NCBI RefSeq assembly: GCF_040947875.1
Contig: NZ_JBFRXN010000002.1
Coordinates: 2,480,001-2,544,000 of the forward strand
Direction: 5' to 3'
DNA length: 64,000 bases
From: Pseudomonas sp. MYb118
Lineage (GTDB): Bacteria; Pseudomonadota; Gammaproteobacteria; Pseudomonadales; Pseudomonadaceae
Position 1 is the first letter of the stretch, and each line of letters begins with the position of its first letter. Positions 27,468 through 35,598 of this stretch are shown here, one piece after another. Below the pieces are notes generated by a model. The model searched no databases. It saw only the letters and a program-made list of their open reading frames with translations, and was not told the origin of the DNA. The position numbers were made by a program, and so were the translations under genes.

Positions 27468-29387
27468 TTACACCCGGAAGTGGCTCACCATCGCCTGCAA
27501 CTGACCACCCAGACGCGCCAGTTCGACGCTGGACTTGGCGGTTTCATCGCTGGCGGCGGCGGTTTGTTCCGACACGTCGCGCACGTTGATGATGCTGCGG
27601 CTGATCTCTTCGGCCACGGCGCTTTGCTGTTCGGCCGCAGCAGCGATCTGCTGGTTCATCGACTGGATGTTGGACACCGTGCGGGTGATGTTGTCCAGCG
27701 ACTCACCGGCCTTGCGGGTCAGGGCCACGCTGCTGTCGGTGAGAGTGCGGCTGTTGTTCATCACCGTCGACACCTGTTGCGTGCCGTTCTGCAGGGCGGC
27801 CACCAGGCCTTCGATTTCCTCGGTGGATTTCTGCGTACGCTGGGCCAGGCCACGGACTTCGTCGGCGACCACGGCAAAACCACGACCGGCTTCACCGGCG
27901 CGCGCCGCTTCGATGGCAGCGTTGAGCGCCAGCAGGTTGGTCTGCTCGGCCACGGCCTTGATCACGTCCATGACGCTGCCGATCTTGTCGCTTTCCTGTT
28001 GCAGCACGCCCATCGCTTCGGTGGAACGCACCACTTCGGTGGCCAGGCGTTCGATCTGGGCAATGGCTTCGTTGACCACTTTGTCGCCTTCCCGGGCTTC
28101 GCCATCGGCGGCGGCAGCGGCTTGCGAGGCTTCTTCGGCGTTGCGCGCGACTTCCTGCACAGTGGCGGTCATTTCGTGCATGGCGGTGGCCACCTGGTCG
28201 GTCTCGACCTTCTGGCTGTTCACACCGGCGCTGGTCTGGCTGGTCACGGCCGACAGTTCTTCGGCGGCACTGGCGATCTGGGTGACGCCATCACGAATGC
28301 CGCTGATCAGGTTGCGCAGGGTCACACCCATGCGGGCGATGCCTTGTTGCAGCACGCCGAGTTCGTCGCGACGGGTCACGTGGACGTCGTGGGACAGGTC
28401 GCCGCCGGCGATGCGCTCGACCACGGCCAGCGTCTCGCGCAGCGGACCGGTGATCTGGCGGGTGATGATGACGGCGGCAATGATGCCCACCAGCAGGGCC
28501 AGCAAGGTGCTGATCAATTGCAGGGTGCGTGCCTGGGCGCTTTCGGCGTCACGACGATCCAGCTGGATCTGGTACAGCTGCTCGCTGAGGGTGACGATCG
28601 TGTTGCCCTGATCGGTCATTTCCTTGCGGGCCTGCACCACATCGTTGTTGGTGGCTTTGTAGGCGCGCACCGCGGTGCGGTAGTCGGTCAACGCCTTTTC
28701 CAACTGACGCAGGGCGTCCTGCTGGGTGGCGGCGAAATGGGTGTTGAGCTGCTCCAGGCTGGCGACGGCGGCGTCAAGCTGGTTGGCTGCTTTCAGCTCG
28801 GTATCGGCGTTGACCGCTGCGGTGTAGCCGCGCACCTCATAGCGGGCCAGCATGAACGCTTCCTTGGCCGCGGTGATGGCCTGGAATTGCTCGAAGCGCT
28901 GATCGCTCAGGGGCATGCGCTGCACTTCGTCGCTGATGGCGTTGATCAGCGAGTTCGCGGTTTGCGCGTTGGCCGTCATCACGTCGCGGGCGCTGTTGCC
29001 GGCGCGGTAGGCGACACGCATTTTTTCCAGCGAGATCCGGTAAGCGGCGATCAGCGAGGCTTGCTCGTTGAGCAGCTTGAGGTTTTCCGGGCTCTTGAAT
29101 TTCTCGAGCACTGACTTTTGCTGGGCGTCGAAGGCATCGAGGTTGACCAGCACGTTCTGTGCGGTGGTTTCGTCGCCGTTGGCCAGCATGTATTGCAGGC
29201 GGGCCACGCGCAGCTTGGTCAGGCCGGAGTTGAGCTGGGTGATGTCACTCATCCAGTTGCTGCGGTCGATCAGGCTGCCCAGGCTGGTCCAGCCGGTCAG
29301 GGCGAGGACGCCGGTCAGTGCCAGGACCAGGCCGAAACCCAGGCCCAGTTTCATGTTCATGCTGATGTTGCCGAACCAGCTATTCAT
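27468..29387 (-). CDS. mcpS: McpS-like chemoreceptor with HBM ligand domain
   Basis: 639 residues from the ATG at 29387 (GGAGGAAT upstream). TM1 at about 12-32, then a periplasmic region of some 255 residues, the size of a helical bimodular (HBM) domain, TM2 ([18 protein letters not shown]) near 290, HAMP, and the signalling domain with the methyl-accepting helices and the hairpin tip [20 protein letters not shown]. The N-terminus ([20 protein letters not shown]) and the C-terminus ([20 protein letters not shown]) strongly resemble P. putida McpS, which senses TCA-cycle intermediates. The ligand is inferred from that resemblance. Monocistronic. Confidence 0.88.
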   Translation of the reverse strand: MNSWFGNISMNMKLGLGFGLVLALTGVLALTGWTSLGSLIDRSNWMSDITQLNSGLTKLRVARLQYMLANGDETTAQNVLVNLDAFDAQQKSVLEKFKSPENLKLLNEQASLIAAYRISLEKMRVAYRAGNSARDVMTANAQTANSLINAISDEVQRMPLSDQRFEQFQAITAAKEAFMLARYEVRGYTAAVNADTELKAANQLDAAVASLEQLNTHFAATQQDALRQLEKALTDYRTAVRAYKATNNDVVQARKEMTDQGNTIVTLSEQLYQIQLDRRDAESAQARTLQLISTLLALLVGIIAAVIITRQITGPLRETLAVVERIAGGDLSHDVHVTRRDELGVLQQGIARMGVTLRNLISGIRDGVTQIASAAEELSAVTSQTSAGVNSQKVETDQVATAMHEMTATVQEVARNAEEASQAAAAADGEAREGDKVVNEAIAQIERLATEVVRSTEAMGVLQQESDKIGSVMDVIKAVAEQTNLLALNAAIEAARAGEAGRGFAVVADEVRGLAQRTQKSTEEIEGLVAALQNGTQQVSTVMNNSRTLTDSSVALTRKAGESLDNITRTVSNIQSMNQQIAAAAEQQSAVAEEISRSIINVRDVSEQTAAASDETAKSSVELARLGGQLQAMVSHFRV

Positions 29388-29642
29388 CAAATTCCTCCAG
29401 GAACGTTGCGCTGCGGTCGTCGAGTGGCTGGAAGATTGTTGTTTTTCGTAGCCAAAAGGTTTGTGAAAGGCTTGTATCGGCAGCCGGGCCCAGAGCTGAA
29501 TGGTTTCTGTAGGACAAATCTGTAACAAGGCTTTTGCGGGTCTTCAGTTTTTTTTCACATGGGTTTCACCGGGTGCCAACGCCCGCCTCTTTAACTTCGG
29601 CGCATCGAAATCAAGTGATGCATGCCGGTGAGGCGGCCTGAT

Positions 29643-30314
29643 GTGGAATTGAGACTGAGTCTGTTCGGGGTAAAGCGCTCGATTGATCTGAGCCGCTGGG
29701 CCCGCTATCGAAACACGGCGGTGATCGTGGCATCGGCGTTGCTGGTCATCCCCTTGACGGTGTGGCTGTTACGGCCCGCTCCCGTGCCCGACCTGGCCCA
29801 TGGCAATGTCGCTGCCGCACGGGCCTTGGTGTCCGAGTGGGCGAAGGGCGATGTGATTGTGCTGGTGCGCCATGTCGAGCGCTGCGATCACTCCAAAGCC
29901 GCTTGCCTGACGGGTAACGACGGCATCACCGATCGCTCGCGCAGCGTTGCAGTGGGCATTGGTGCGCAGTTCGAACAGTTGGGGCTCGACAGCGCCGACA
30001 TCTACAACAGCCCGATGACCCGCACGGCACAGACCGCCCGCTACATGTTCAACAAGGTGAGTGCGAACGACGACTGGTTGGTCAGTTGCCGCGGCACGAT
30101 GTTGCGCGATGCACTGGCGCACAAGGTGCCCGGACGCAACCTGGTGCTGGTGACCCACAGCGAATGCATGTCGCAGATCGAGAAAGACCTCAAGTTACCG
30201 TCCTCCAACCTGGGTTACGGCGCTTCGCTGTTCGTCTCCGCCGGTGCCTCGCAGGCGCCACGCATGCTCGGTTTCATCGAGGCGTCTGACTGGCGTTCGG
30301 TGGCTTTCCAATGA
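29643..30314 (+). CDS. Histidine phosphatase family protein, membrane-anchored
   Basis: 223 residues from the GTG at 29643 with GGTGAGG upstream; an ATG at 29622 would add seven residues. An N-terminal TM anchor (VIVASALLVIPLTVWLL, about 26-42) places the catalytic domain outside the cytoplasm. Phosphatase motif LVRHVERCDHS (RH of the RHG-type site), later VTHSECMSQIEK with the second catalytic His. The 3' end overlaps the PAP2 ORF (ATGA). Clustered with a PAP2 phosphatase and an ArnT-like glycosyltransferase, which suggests a role in envelope lipid or LPS phosphate metabolism. Confidence 0.82.
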   Translation: MELRLSLFGVKRSIDLSRWARYRNTAVIVASALLVIPLTVWLLRPAPVPDLAHGNVAAARALVSEWAKGDVIVLVRHVERCDHSKAACLTGNDGITDRSRSVAVGIGAQFEQLGLDSADIYNSPMTRTAQTARYMFNKVSANDDWLVSCRGTMLRDALAHKVPGRNLVLVTHSECMSQIEKDLKLPSSNLGYGASLFVSAGASQAPRMLGFIEASDWRSVAFQ

Positions 30315-31148
30315 GTACGCCTCTGCGTTTTTATGCCTGGAACTTCGGTGTGCCGCTGGCCTGCGCTGCCTTGGTGTTCCTGCTGTTCGACATGACACAG
30401 ATCGACAGGGCGTTCAGCAATCTTTTTTATGACCCGATCACCCATACGTTTCCGCTCGACCAGGTTCATTTTTTCGAGCGGGTGACGCACACAGTGGGCG
30501 CGGATCATCCCGAACTGGACCGCGGAAATCGCCTTGATCGGCGCGCTGCTGTCGTGTCTCTGGCCGCTGGTCAATCCCGGCAAGCGTCCGCGTCTGGCGG
30601 GCTTTCTCGAACGGAGCAGGCTGGCGTCCGTATTGAAGTTCGCCGCCGGGCATCGACGGGATTTCTGGTTTGTGGTCGTCGCCTTTTCCGTTTGCACCGG
30701 TGTCATCCATTTCCTCAAATCCCATACCGGGGTGTACTGCCCGATCGAGACGACGCTCTACGGCGGGAAGATGGATCACATTGAGTGGTTCGACAATTTC
30801 CGCTTGTTCAGTGAAGCGGGGGATGGGCGTTGCTGGCCGGGAGGGCATGCTTCGGGCGGGTTCACCATGCTCGCGTTGTACTTCGTGGCGCGGCGGTATC
30901 GGTGGCGGTTTTCCAAGGCGCTGATGTATGGCTCGTTGGTGCTGGGGTTTGTTTACGGTACTACGCGGGTGTTGCAGGGGTGGCATTACATGTCCCACAC
31001 CTTTTGGGCGGGAATATTTGTGTGGCTGGCGTGTTTGCTGACGGCGCTGGCCTTCTATGGCCGGGCGCGTCTGGAGGTGCCGGTGGAGTCTGTTGCGCGA
31101 GGCAAGCGTTACCCCTGTAGGAGCGGGCTTGCCCGCGATGGTCGTTAA
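30311..31148 (+). pseudogene. PAP2-family membrane phosphatase, split by a one-base frameshift
   Basis: The ORF from the ATG at 30311 encodes a normal start (TM FGVPLACAALVFLLFDM), then changes to nonsense composition after FFERVTHT. The family sequence resumes in the frame one base on (WARIIPNWTAEIALIGALLS from 30495). One extra base in CACACAGTGG at about 30489-30494 explains it. The three PAP2 motifs are all in the second part: KSHTGVYCP, CWPGGHASGGF, and RVLQGWHYMSHTFWAG. The last ten codons (CRSGLARDGR) are REP sequence read through. It may be a true mutation, or a sequencing/assembly error. Function if intact: dephosphorylation of a lipid-linked phosphate on the periplasmic side. Confidence 0.8.
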
Positions 31149-31258
31149 CGGTGACTCGGGCTGTCTGATGCCCCGCGGTGCCAGGTCTACCATCGCGAGC
31201 AAGCTCGCTCCTACAGGGGTATGTATGCCCTCTTGTGGGAGCGAGCCTGCTCGCGATG
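31112..31258. repeat. Three REP palindromes
   Basis: REPs at 31112-31141 (overlapping the end of the PAP2 frame), 31191-31217 (inverted) and 31233-31258. The first two form a REPIN. Confidence 0.88.
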
Positions 31259-31281
31259 GTCGTTAACGATAACGCGGGCTG

Positions 31282-32721
31282 TCATTGCCCGACGAAGAAG
31301 TAATCCTGACGCCCCACCCGCATGGTCTTCAGCACTTTCATCGTTGGCGCCGGTGGTGAGTCTGCCGCAATCACCGCCACGTTGGCCGGCGATGCACTCA
31401 GAAATTCATGCAACTGCGCTTGCGTATCCAACCCCGTGAGCAGGCTTTGGGTGTAGAACACGCTGGCGCCTCCTGTCCGTTCGTTGGCCTGGAACAGGGC
31501 GACGTGCTGGCCGTTGGTCTGCATCGCCTGGATCTGTTGCGTCAGCGGCAGGAACGACAACTGGCGGTCGGCGCGAGGCAACGCCCATTGTGCGGCGGCC
31601 AGGTAGGCGCTGATGACCACGGCCAGTACGCCCATGGCCAAACCCCGGCGGTGGCGGGCAATGCGGCCCGACAGGTTCGGGGCACCCTGGTATTGCTGCA
31701 GGCGTTCGAACAGTACGGCGGCATACTCCGCGGCAATCACCGCGGCGGCCGGCGTCATGGACATCAGGTAAACGGTGCGCTTGCTCGACGCCAGGGTCAG
31801 CATGAGGAACTGCGCCAGTATCCACAGGGTGAAAAACAGCAGGTACCGGTTGGCCATCAGGCTTTTTCGAAAGTGCCACAGGCCCAGGTACACCAGGATG
31901 TTCCACGGCAAGAAAGCCTGGGGCAGTTTGGCCAGGTAGTAGTAGAACGGCTCGTAGTGCCCGGCCTCGACGAACGAACCACTGAAGCGCCCCACACTGT
32001 TGGTCAGCAGCACTTCGGCGAGGGCTTGCGAGCCGCCGCGCTGATACAGCACCGCCAGCCAGATCATCAGCGGTACCAACCCCAGTAGCGTCAGTAACGC
32101 AGGCCTTAACCAATCGCGCAGTACCAGCCGCTGGTCGATCAGGCTATTGGCCAACAGGTAGGCGAAGATCACCACCCCCGGCATCGCCAGGCCCAACACG
32201 CCTTTGCTCAGTGTCGCGATGGCAATGCCTTTGACGAACAGTACGGCGTTGACCAAGCCTGGTTGGCGATGGCCCTGGAAAAACGCCAGCAACGCCATGC
32301 TCACACCCAGGGCCAACAACGCGTCTTCGCCAACGCCCCGCGAGTTGCTCCAGTAACTGGCCATGGTCGCCAGCAGGATGCCGGCGGTCCAGGCAATCGC
32401 CTGGGGCCTGCCCATTCGGCGCAGCATGGCGTACAGCAACATCACGCTGAACAACCCCGCAAATGCCGACGCCAACCGCACCGCCCACGGCGTACCACCC
32501 AACGCGCGAATCGCCCCGGCATCGAGCCACAGACTCAGGGGCGGTTTCTCCAGGAACGGTTGGCCAAACAGCCGTGGCGTCACCCAGTCATTGTCCAGGT
32601 GCATCTGCATGGCAATCCCGGCGACCCGTGTCTCGGTAGAGCCTTGCAACTGGTGATTGCCCAGCGCAAAGAAAAACAGCACTGCCGCCAGCAGGAACAA
32701 CGAGGAGACGGGACGCGACAT
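31282..32721 (-). CDS. ArnT-like glycosyltransferase (GT39/GT83, PMT_2)
   Basis: 479 residues. Ten or more TM helices. The first periplasmic loop contains GSTETRVAGIAMQMHLDNDW and TPRLFGQPFLEKPPLSLWLD, the pattern of dolichyl/undecaprenyl-phosphate-dependent transferases such as ArnT, including the acidic residue next to Arg in the loop. It likely moves a sugar from a lipid carrier onto lipid A or another envelope acceptor. Convergent with the PAP2/histidine phosphatase genes. It is not in an arn operon, so aminoarabinose is not assured. Confidence 0.85.
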   Translation of the reverse strand: MSRPVSSLFLLAAVLFFFALGNHQLQGSTETRVAGIAMQMHLDNDWVTPRLFGQPFLEKPPLSLWLDAGAIRALGGTPWAVRLASAFAGLFSVMLLYAMLRRMGRPQAIAWTAGILLATMASYWSNSRGVGEDALLALGVSMALLAFFQGHRQPGLVNAVLFVKGIAIATLSKGVLGLAMPGVVIFAYLLANSLIDQRLVLRDWLRPALLTLLGLVPLMIWLAVLYQRGGSQALAEVLLTNSVGRFSGSFVEAGHYEPFYYYLAKLPQAFLPWNILVYLGLWHFRKSLMANRYLLFFTLWILAQFLMLTLASSKRTVYLMSMTPAAAVIAAEYAAVLFERLQQYQGAPNLSGRIARHRRGLAMGVLAVVISAYLAAAQWALPRADRQLSFLPLTQQIQAMQTNGQHVALFQANERTGGASVFYTQSLLTGLDTQAQLHEFLSASPANVAVIAADSPPAPTMKVLKTMRVGRQDYFFVGQ

Positions 32722-32827
32722 GGTGGGTGACTGCCCAAGGGAGGTCCCCTGAGCATATGGGGTGAATGCTTAACAAATTGTGAATGAATCATCGACCCAA
32801 GCGGTTCTCGATGACTTTCCACCAGAC

Positions 32828-32852
32828 AAAAAAAGCCCGCGGGAGGGCGGGC
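32828..32852 (-). terminator. Terminator on the minus strand
   Basis: Stem GCCCGC / GCGGGC (32835-32852) with a 6-base loop and an A-run at 32828-32834 (T-run on the minus strand). Probably ends the PIN/DUF433 transcript 180 bp upstream. The 314 bp from 32722 to 33035 hold only this and the promoter side of the glycosyltransferase gene. Confidence 0.65.
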
Positions 32853-33035
32853 AAACCGTAGTTTCTTGAATGAGCGAGGGCAATGTAACGGTTGGTGGGA
32901 GTGGGTGGGGTGAAGAAAAATTTAACCGTGGAGCGGGTGGGGTCATTTGCTCGCCTCAATCAATGATTGCATTGATTGCATGGCGAGCATCACGAGGCTG
33001 CACACTGGGTGAGTTGGGGGGAGGGCTGAGGTGTT

Positions 33036-33443
33036 TTAGAGTTTTACCTGATCGAGTTTTGCATGAGCCGGAAACTTCCAGGGAATGCGTAAAGCCGCTC
33101 CCCCTCGCGTTTGAGCTGCCTTAATCATGATGGCTGGCCACCACCGCACCAAGTTGTGCGCCTTGCTCCAGTAGGGTTCGTTTCTCCAATGCCTGGCCAA
33201 ACAGAACACAGGCAGTCCACATTCGCGAAATACGTTCTTTTCAACGGCACCTTTGGTGAAGTTGTCCTGTGAAACAACGGCCCAATTACCTTCATCCATC
33301 AGCACGGATATCCAGTCAAGATCAGCAGTGCTCTGCGCGAATTTGTCTCGCAGGGGCAATACGGCGTGACCTTCGGCTTTGCTCAATTCATTGAGGGCGC
33401 GAGCGAGGGCAGGGGGGAGATTGTTGTCGATCAAAAAATTCAA
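33036..33443 (-). CDS. PIN-like (DUF5615/COG4634) protein, putative toxin
   Basis: 135 residues from a TTG at 33443 with AGGAAAG upstream. N-terminal acidic motif FLIDNNLPPALARAL, and DLDWISVLMDEGNWAVVSQDNF in the middle, as in the DUF5615 branch of PIN-like nucleases. The TTG overlaps the stop of the DUF433 gene (TTGA). DUF5615-DUF433 pairs are a recognised VapBC-like toxin-antitoxin arrangement, so RNase activity neutralised by the partner is expected but unproven. The C-terminus (about 80-135) is less typical. Confidence 0.75.
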   Translation of the reverse strand: MNFLIDNNLPPALARALNELSKAEGHAVLPLRDKFAQSTADLDWISVLMDEGNWAVVSQDNFTKGAVEKNVFRECGLPVFCLARHWRNEPYWSKAHNLVRWWPAIMIKAAQTRGGAALRIPWKFPAHAKLDQVKL

Positions 33444-34132
33444 GCCGCTTTCCTGTGCTCGTAATCAATCGCCGCCTCAACCGCGGTGACCGGAATCTCA
33501 TAAAGTTGTGCCACGCGCCTGGCGTCTGCCCCTTCTGCCTGATAGGCGCTGAAAATCACTGATGTATCAATGCCAAAAGCGGAAAGAATCGGTTTGCCGA
33601 AGTTATGGCAAGGATCGAGGACAATGGTTTGGCTGTGTCTGACGGGGTACCAGCACTGCGCCGCGCCGGCGATGTTGTAATCAATACCGTCATAGAGCGA
33701 TGGCTTGATGACCTGTTCGAAGGCGTATTGTTTTTTCACCAGGTCGAGGAGCGACTCATCTCCGGTATCACTCAACAAGGTGGCGAAAATATCGCGGCCA
33801 TCGGTTTGGAACCGTTTGCAGGTGAAGGGGTAGGCTTGATTGAATATCCGTGAGGCCTGCCGCGAAGCATTGCGAATCGCCTGCAGGCTCACGCCGTGTT
33901 GGCGAAAGGCGTGGACAAAGCGGATTTCCAGCAGGTCCTGAAACCCAAGCGTGTGCTCATTCAGTTCAGCCATCGCGGACATCCAAAGCCTGGGGTATTG
34001 GACGCCCTTGACGCTGTATCCGAACAGCCAGCGGCGAATGTCCGCCGCCGGAATTCCCGTGTATCGCGAAGCCTCAGACGGAGTGTACAAGCCCGTACCG
34101 ATCAGGGGGCTGGTTGATCTGGAAAGTTGCAA
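33440..34132 (-). CDS. HTH + DUF433 protein, putative antitoxin
   Basis: 230 residues from a TTG with a strong AAGGAG six bases upstream. N-terminal MerR-like HTH (LYTPSEASRYTGIPAADIRR), then a middle region, and a C-terminal DUF433 part (RRVAQLYEIPVTAVEAAIDY) resembling an HTH. Much longer than minimal DUF433 antitoxins (about 75 residues), so it probably also binds DNA and autoregulates. Overlaps the PIN-like gene by 4 bases. The pair sits alone between the glycosyltransferase gene and the pel regulatory region. Confidence 0.72.
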   Translation of the reverse strand: MQLSRSTSPLIGTGLYTPSEASRYTGIPAADIRRWLFGYSVKGVQYPRLWMSAMAELNEHTLGFQDLLEIRFVHAFRQHGVSLQAIRNASRQASRIFNQAYPFTCKRFQTDGRDIFATLLSDTGDESLLDLVKKQYAFEQVIKPSLYDGIDYNIAGAAQCWYPVRHSQTIVLDPCHNFGKPILSAFGIDTSVIFSAYQAEGADARRVAQLYEIPVTAVEAAIDYEHRKAA

Positions 34133-34324
34133 GGCGAGCTCCTTTCAACATCTGGTCCTTGTGTGGGTAGTTCAGGTCAAACCTGTTCATCGCCAATAAT
34201 TTTCGTCTGACCAAAATAGATTTCATTGGCCCACAACACAATCAGCTCGGGTTCGCTGCAATTTGCGGGAAATTTCCTGAGTATTCGTCCGTAAATGAAG
34301 GGATAAAAAAACACGAGCTTTTAT

Positions 34325-34338
34325 GTCAATTTAATGAC
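34325..34338 (-). promoter_or_regulatory. FleQ-box match upstream of pelX-pel
   Basis: The minus strand reads GTCATTAAATTGAC, fitting at every position the P. aeruginosa FleQ-box consensus as I recall it (GTCaNTAAAtTGAC). A weaker candidate on the plus strand (GACAAACTATTGAC, 34375-34388) overlaps the putative -35. It also overlaps a perfect 7-bp inverted repeat TTAATGA/TCATTAA (34331-34347). FleQ represses or activates pel depending on c-di-GMP. Confidence 0.65.
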
Positions 34339-34383
34339 GATCATTAATTGGATCCATAATCTCACCACAATAAAGACAAACTA

Positions 34384-34412
34384 TTGACAGTGTGATGTCG
34401 ATCACACATTAT
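34384..34412 (+). promoter_or_regulatory. Putative pelX-pel promoter with embedded CRP/Vfr-type palindrome
   Basis: Perfect -35 TTGACA (34384-34389), 17-bp spacer, -10-like CATTAT (34407-34412, 4 of 6). The spacer contains TGTGATGTCGATCACA (34391-34406), a perfect TGTGA-N6-TCACA CRP/Vfr half-site pair. The predicted leader to the pelX ATG is about 185 nt. The 472 bp region 34133-34604 also holds the DUF433 promoter and a GGAAATTTCC palindrome (34268-34277); no gene was seen. Confidence 0.6.
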
Positions 34413-34604
34413 CCGCGCCGCATAAATGGCATACCGCCATAAAGTCGTCGTTCGGTTGCTAAATTTTGAACCTTCAAGACCGCAGCGATGTCGCACTGTC
34501 TAATAAGCTGGGCGAATTGCTATCAGCCTGGTCGTGTTCCCTGGAACCACCGCTTGCGGACGTAACAGTCGCGGTGTCCGTTTGAATCTTCAGGAAGAAA
34601 CTGC

Positions 34605-35537
34605 ATGTTTGATGGACGAATACTGATTACCGGCGGTGCAGGATTCATTGGTTCGCACCTGGTCGATGCGTTGTTGGGCAAGGGCTACAAAGTTCGTGTT
34701 CTGGATAATCTGTCGACCGGCAAGGTCGGTAATCTGCCGATCGGCAATGCCAACCTGAATCTCGTTGTCGGCGATGTCGCGGACCCTGTCGTGGTCGAGC
34801 AGGCGATGCGCGACTGCACGGCTGTCGTGCATCTGGCCGCCGTGGCTTCGGTGCAGGCGTCGGTGGATGATCCGGTCGCCACCCATCAAAGCAATTTCGT
34901 CGGCACCCTCAACGTGTGCGAGCACATGGTCAAGGCCGGCATCAAGCGGGTCGTGTTCGCCTCCAGTGCGGCCATCTACGGCAACAATGGCGAAGGCACG
35001 GCCATCACCGAGGACACGCCCAAGTCGCCTTTGACGCCGTACGCCAGCGACAAGTTGTCCAGCGAGTACTACCTGGACTTCTACCGTCGTGAGCACAAGC
35101 TGGAACCGGTGATCTTCCGGTTCTTCAATATTTTCGGCCCACGTCAGGATCCCTCGTCGCCGTATTCCGGGGTGATCAGCATCTTTACCGAACGGGCGAG
35201 GGCCGGCCAATCGGTGTCGATTTTCGGTGATGGCGAACAAACCCGTGACTTCGTTTACGTTCAGGACCTCGTAAGTATTCTCGTCCAGGCCGTGGAGGCG
35301 AACGAGGCGAGCCCTGGTGCGGTGAATGTCGGGCTCAGTCGCGCCACCAGCCTCAACGATCTGATCGCCGAACTGGGCAGCGCCACCGGCAACGCGTTGA
35401 CGGTGAACTATCAGGCTGCGCGTCAAGGCGACATACGCCACTCGCGCGCTGACAACACGCGTCTGCTCGAGCGTTTCTCGCTCCCGGCGCCGACTTCCAT
35501 CGGCAGTGGTTTAGCGCAGTTGCTGCGCAGTTTGTAA
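34605..35537 (+). CDS. pelX: PelX, UDP-sugar C4-epimerase
   Basis: 310 residues, extended SDR. N-terminal ITGGAGFIGSHLVDALLGKG, catalytic FASSAAIYG and Y-x3-K in TPYASDKLSSEYYLDFY, then VIFRFFNIFGPRQDPSSPYS. Such GalE-like enzymes interconvert UDP-GlcNAc and UDP-GalNAc or UDP-Glc and UDP-Gal. In P. protegens the epimerase gene directly upstream of pelA is PelX, which makes UDP-GalNAc for the GalNAc-containing Pel polymer. Position and family agree here. Start ATG preceded by CAGGAAG. pelA begins 61 bases on. Confidence 0.88.
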   Translation: MFDGRILITGGAGFIGSHLVDALLGKGYKVRVLDNLSTGKVGNLPIGNANLNLVVGDVADPVVVEQAMRDCTAVVHLAAVASVQASVDDPVATHQSNFVGTLNVCEHMVKAGIKRVVFASSAAIYGNNGEGTAITEDTPKSPLTPYASDKLSSEYYLDFYRREHKLEPVIFRFFNIFGPRQDPSSPYSGVISIFTERARAGQSVSIFGDGEQTRDFVYVQDLVSILVQAVEANEASPGAVNVGLSRATSLNDLIAELGSATGNALTVNYQAARQGDIRHSRADNTRLLERFSLPAPTSIGSGLAQLLRSL

Positions 35538-35598
35538 CCTGTCGGTCCGGATGTCGGACGTTCGAGCGGTATCGGTTCAGTCAATTCAAGAGTGAATT

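Noticed and set aside
27480..29114. Plus-strand open frame opposite the chemoreceptor
   Set aside because: Gly/His-rich mirror of the MCP signalling domain; no ribosome site.
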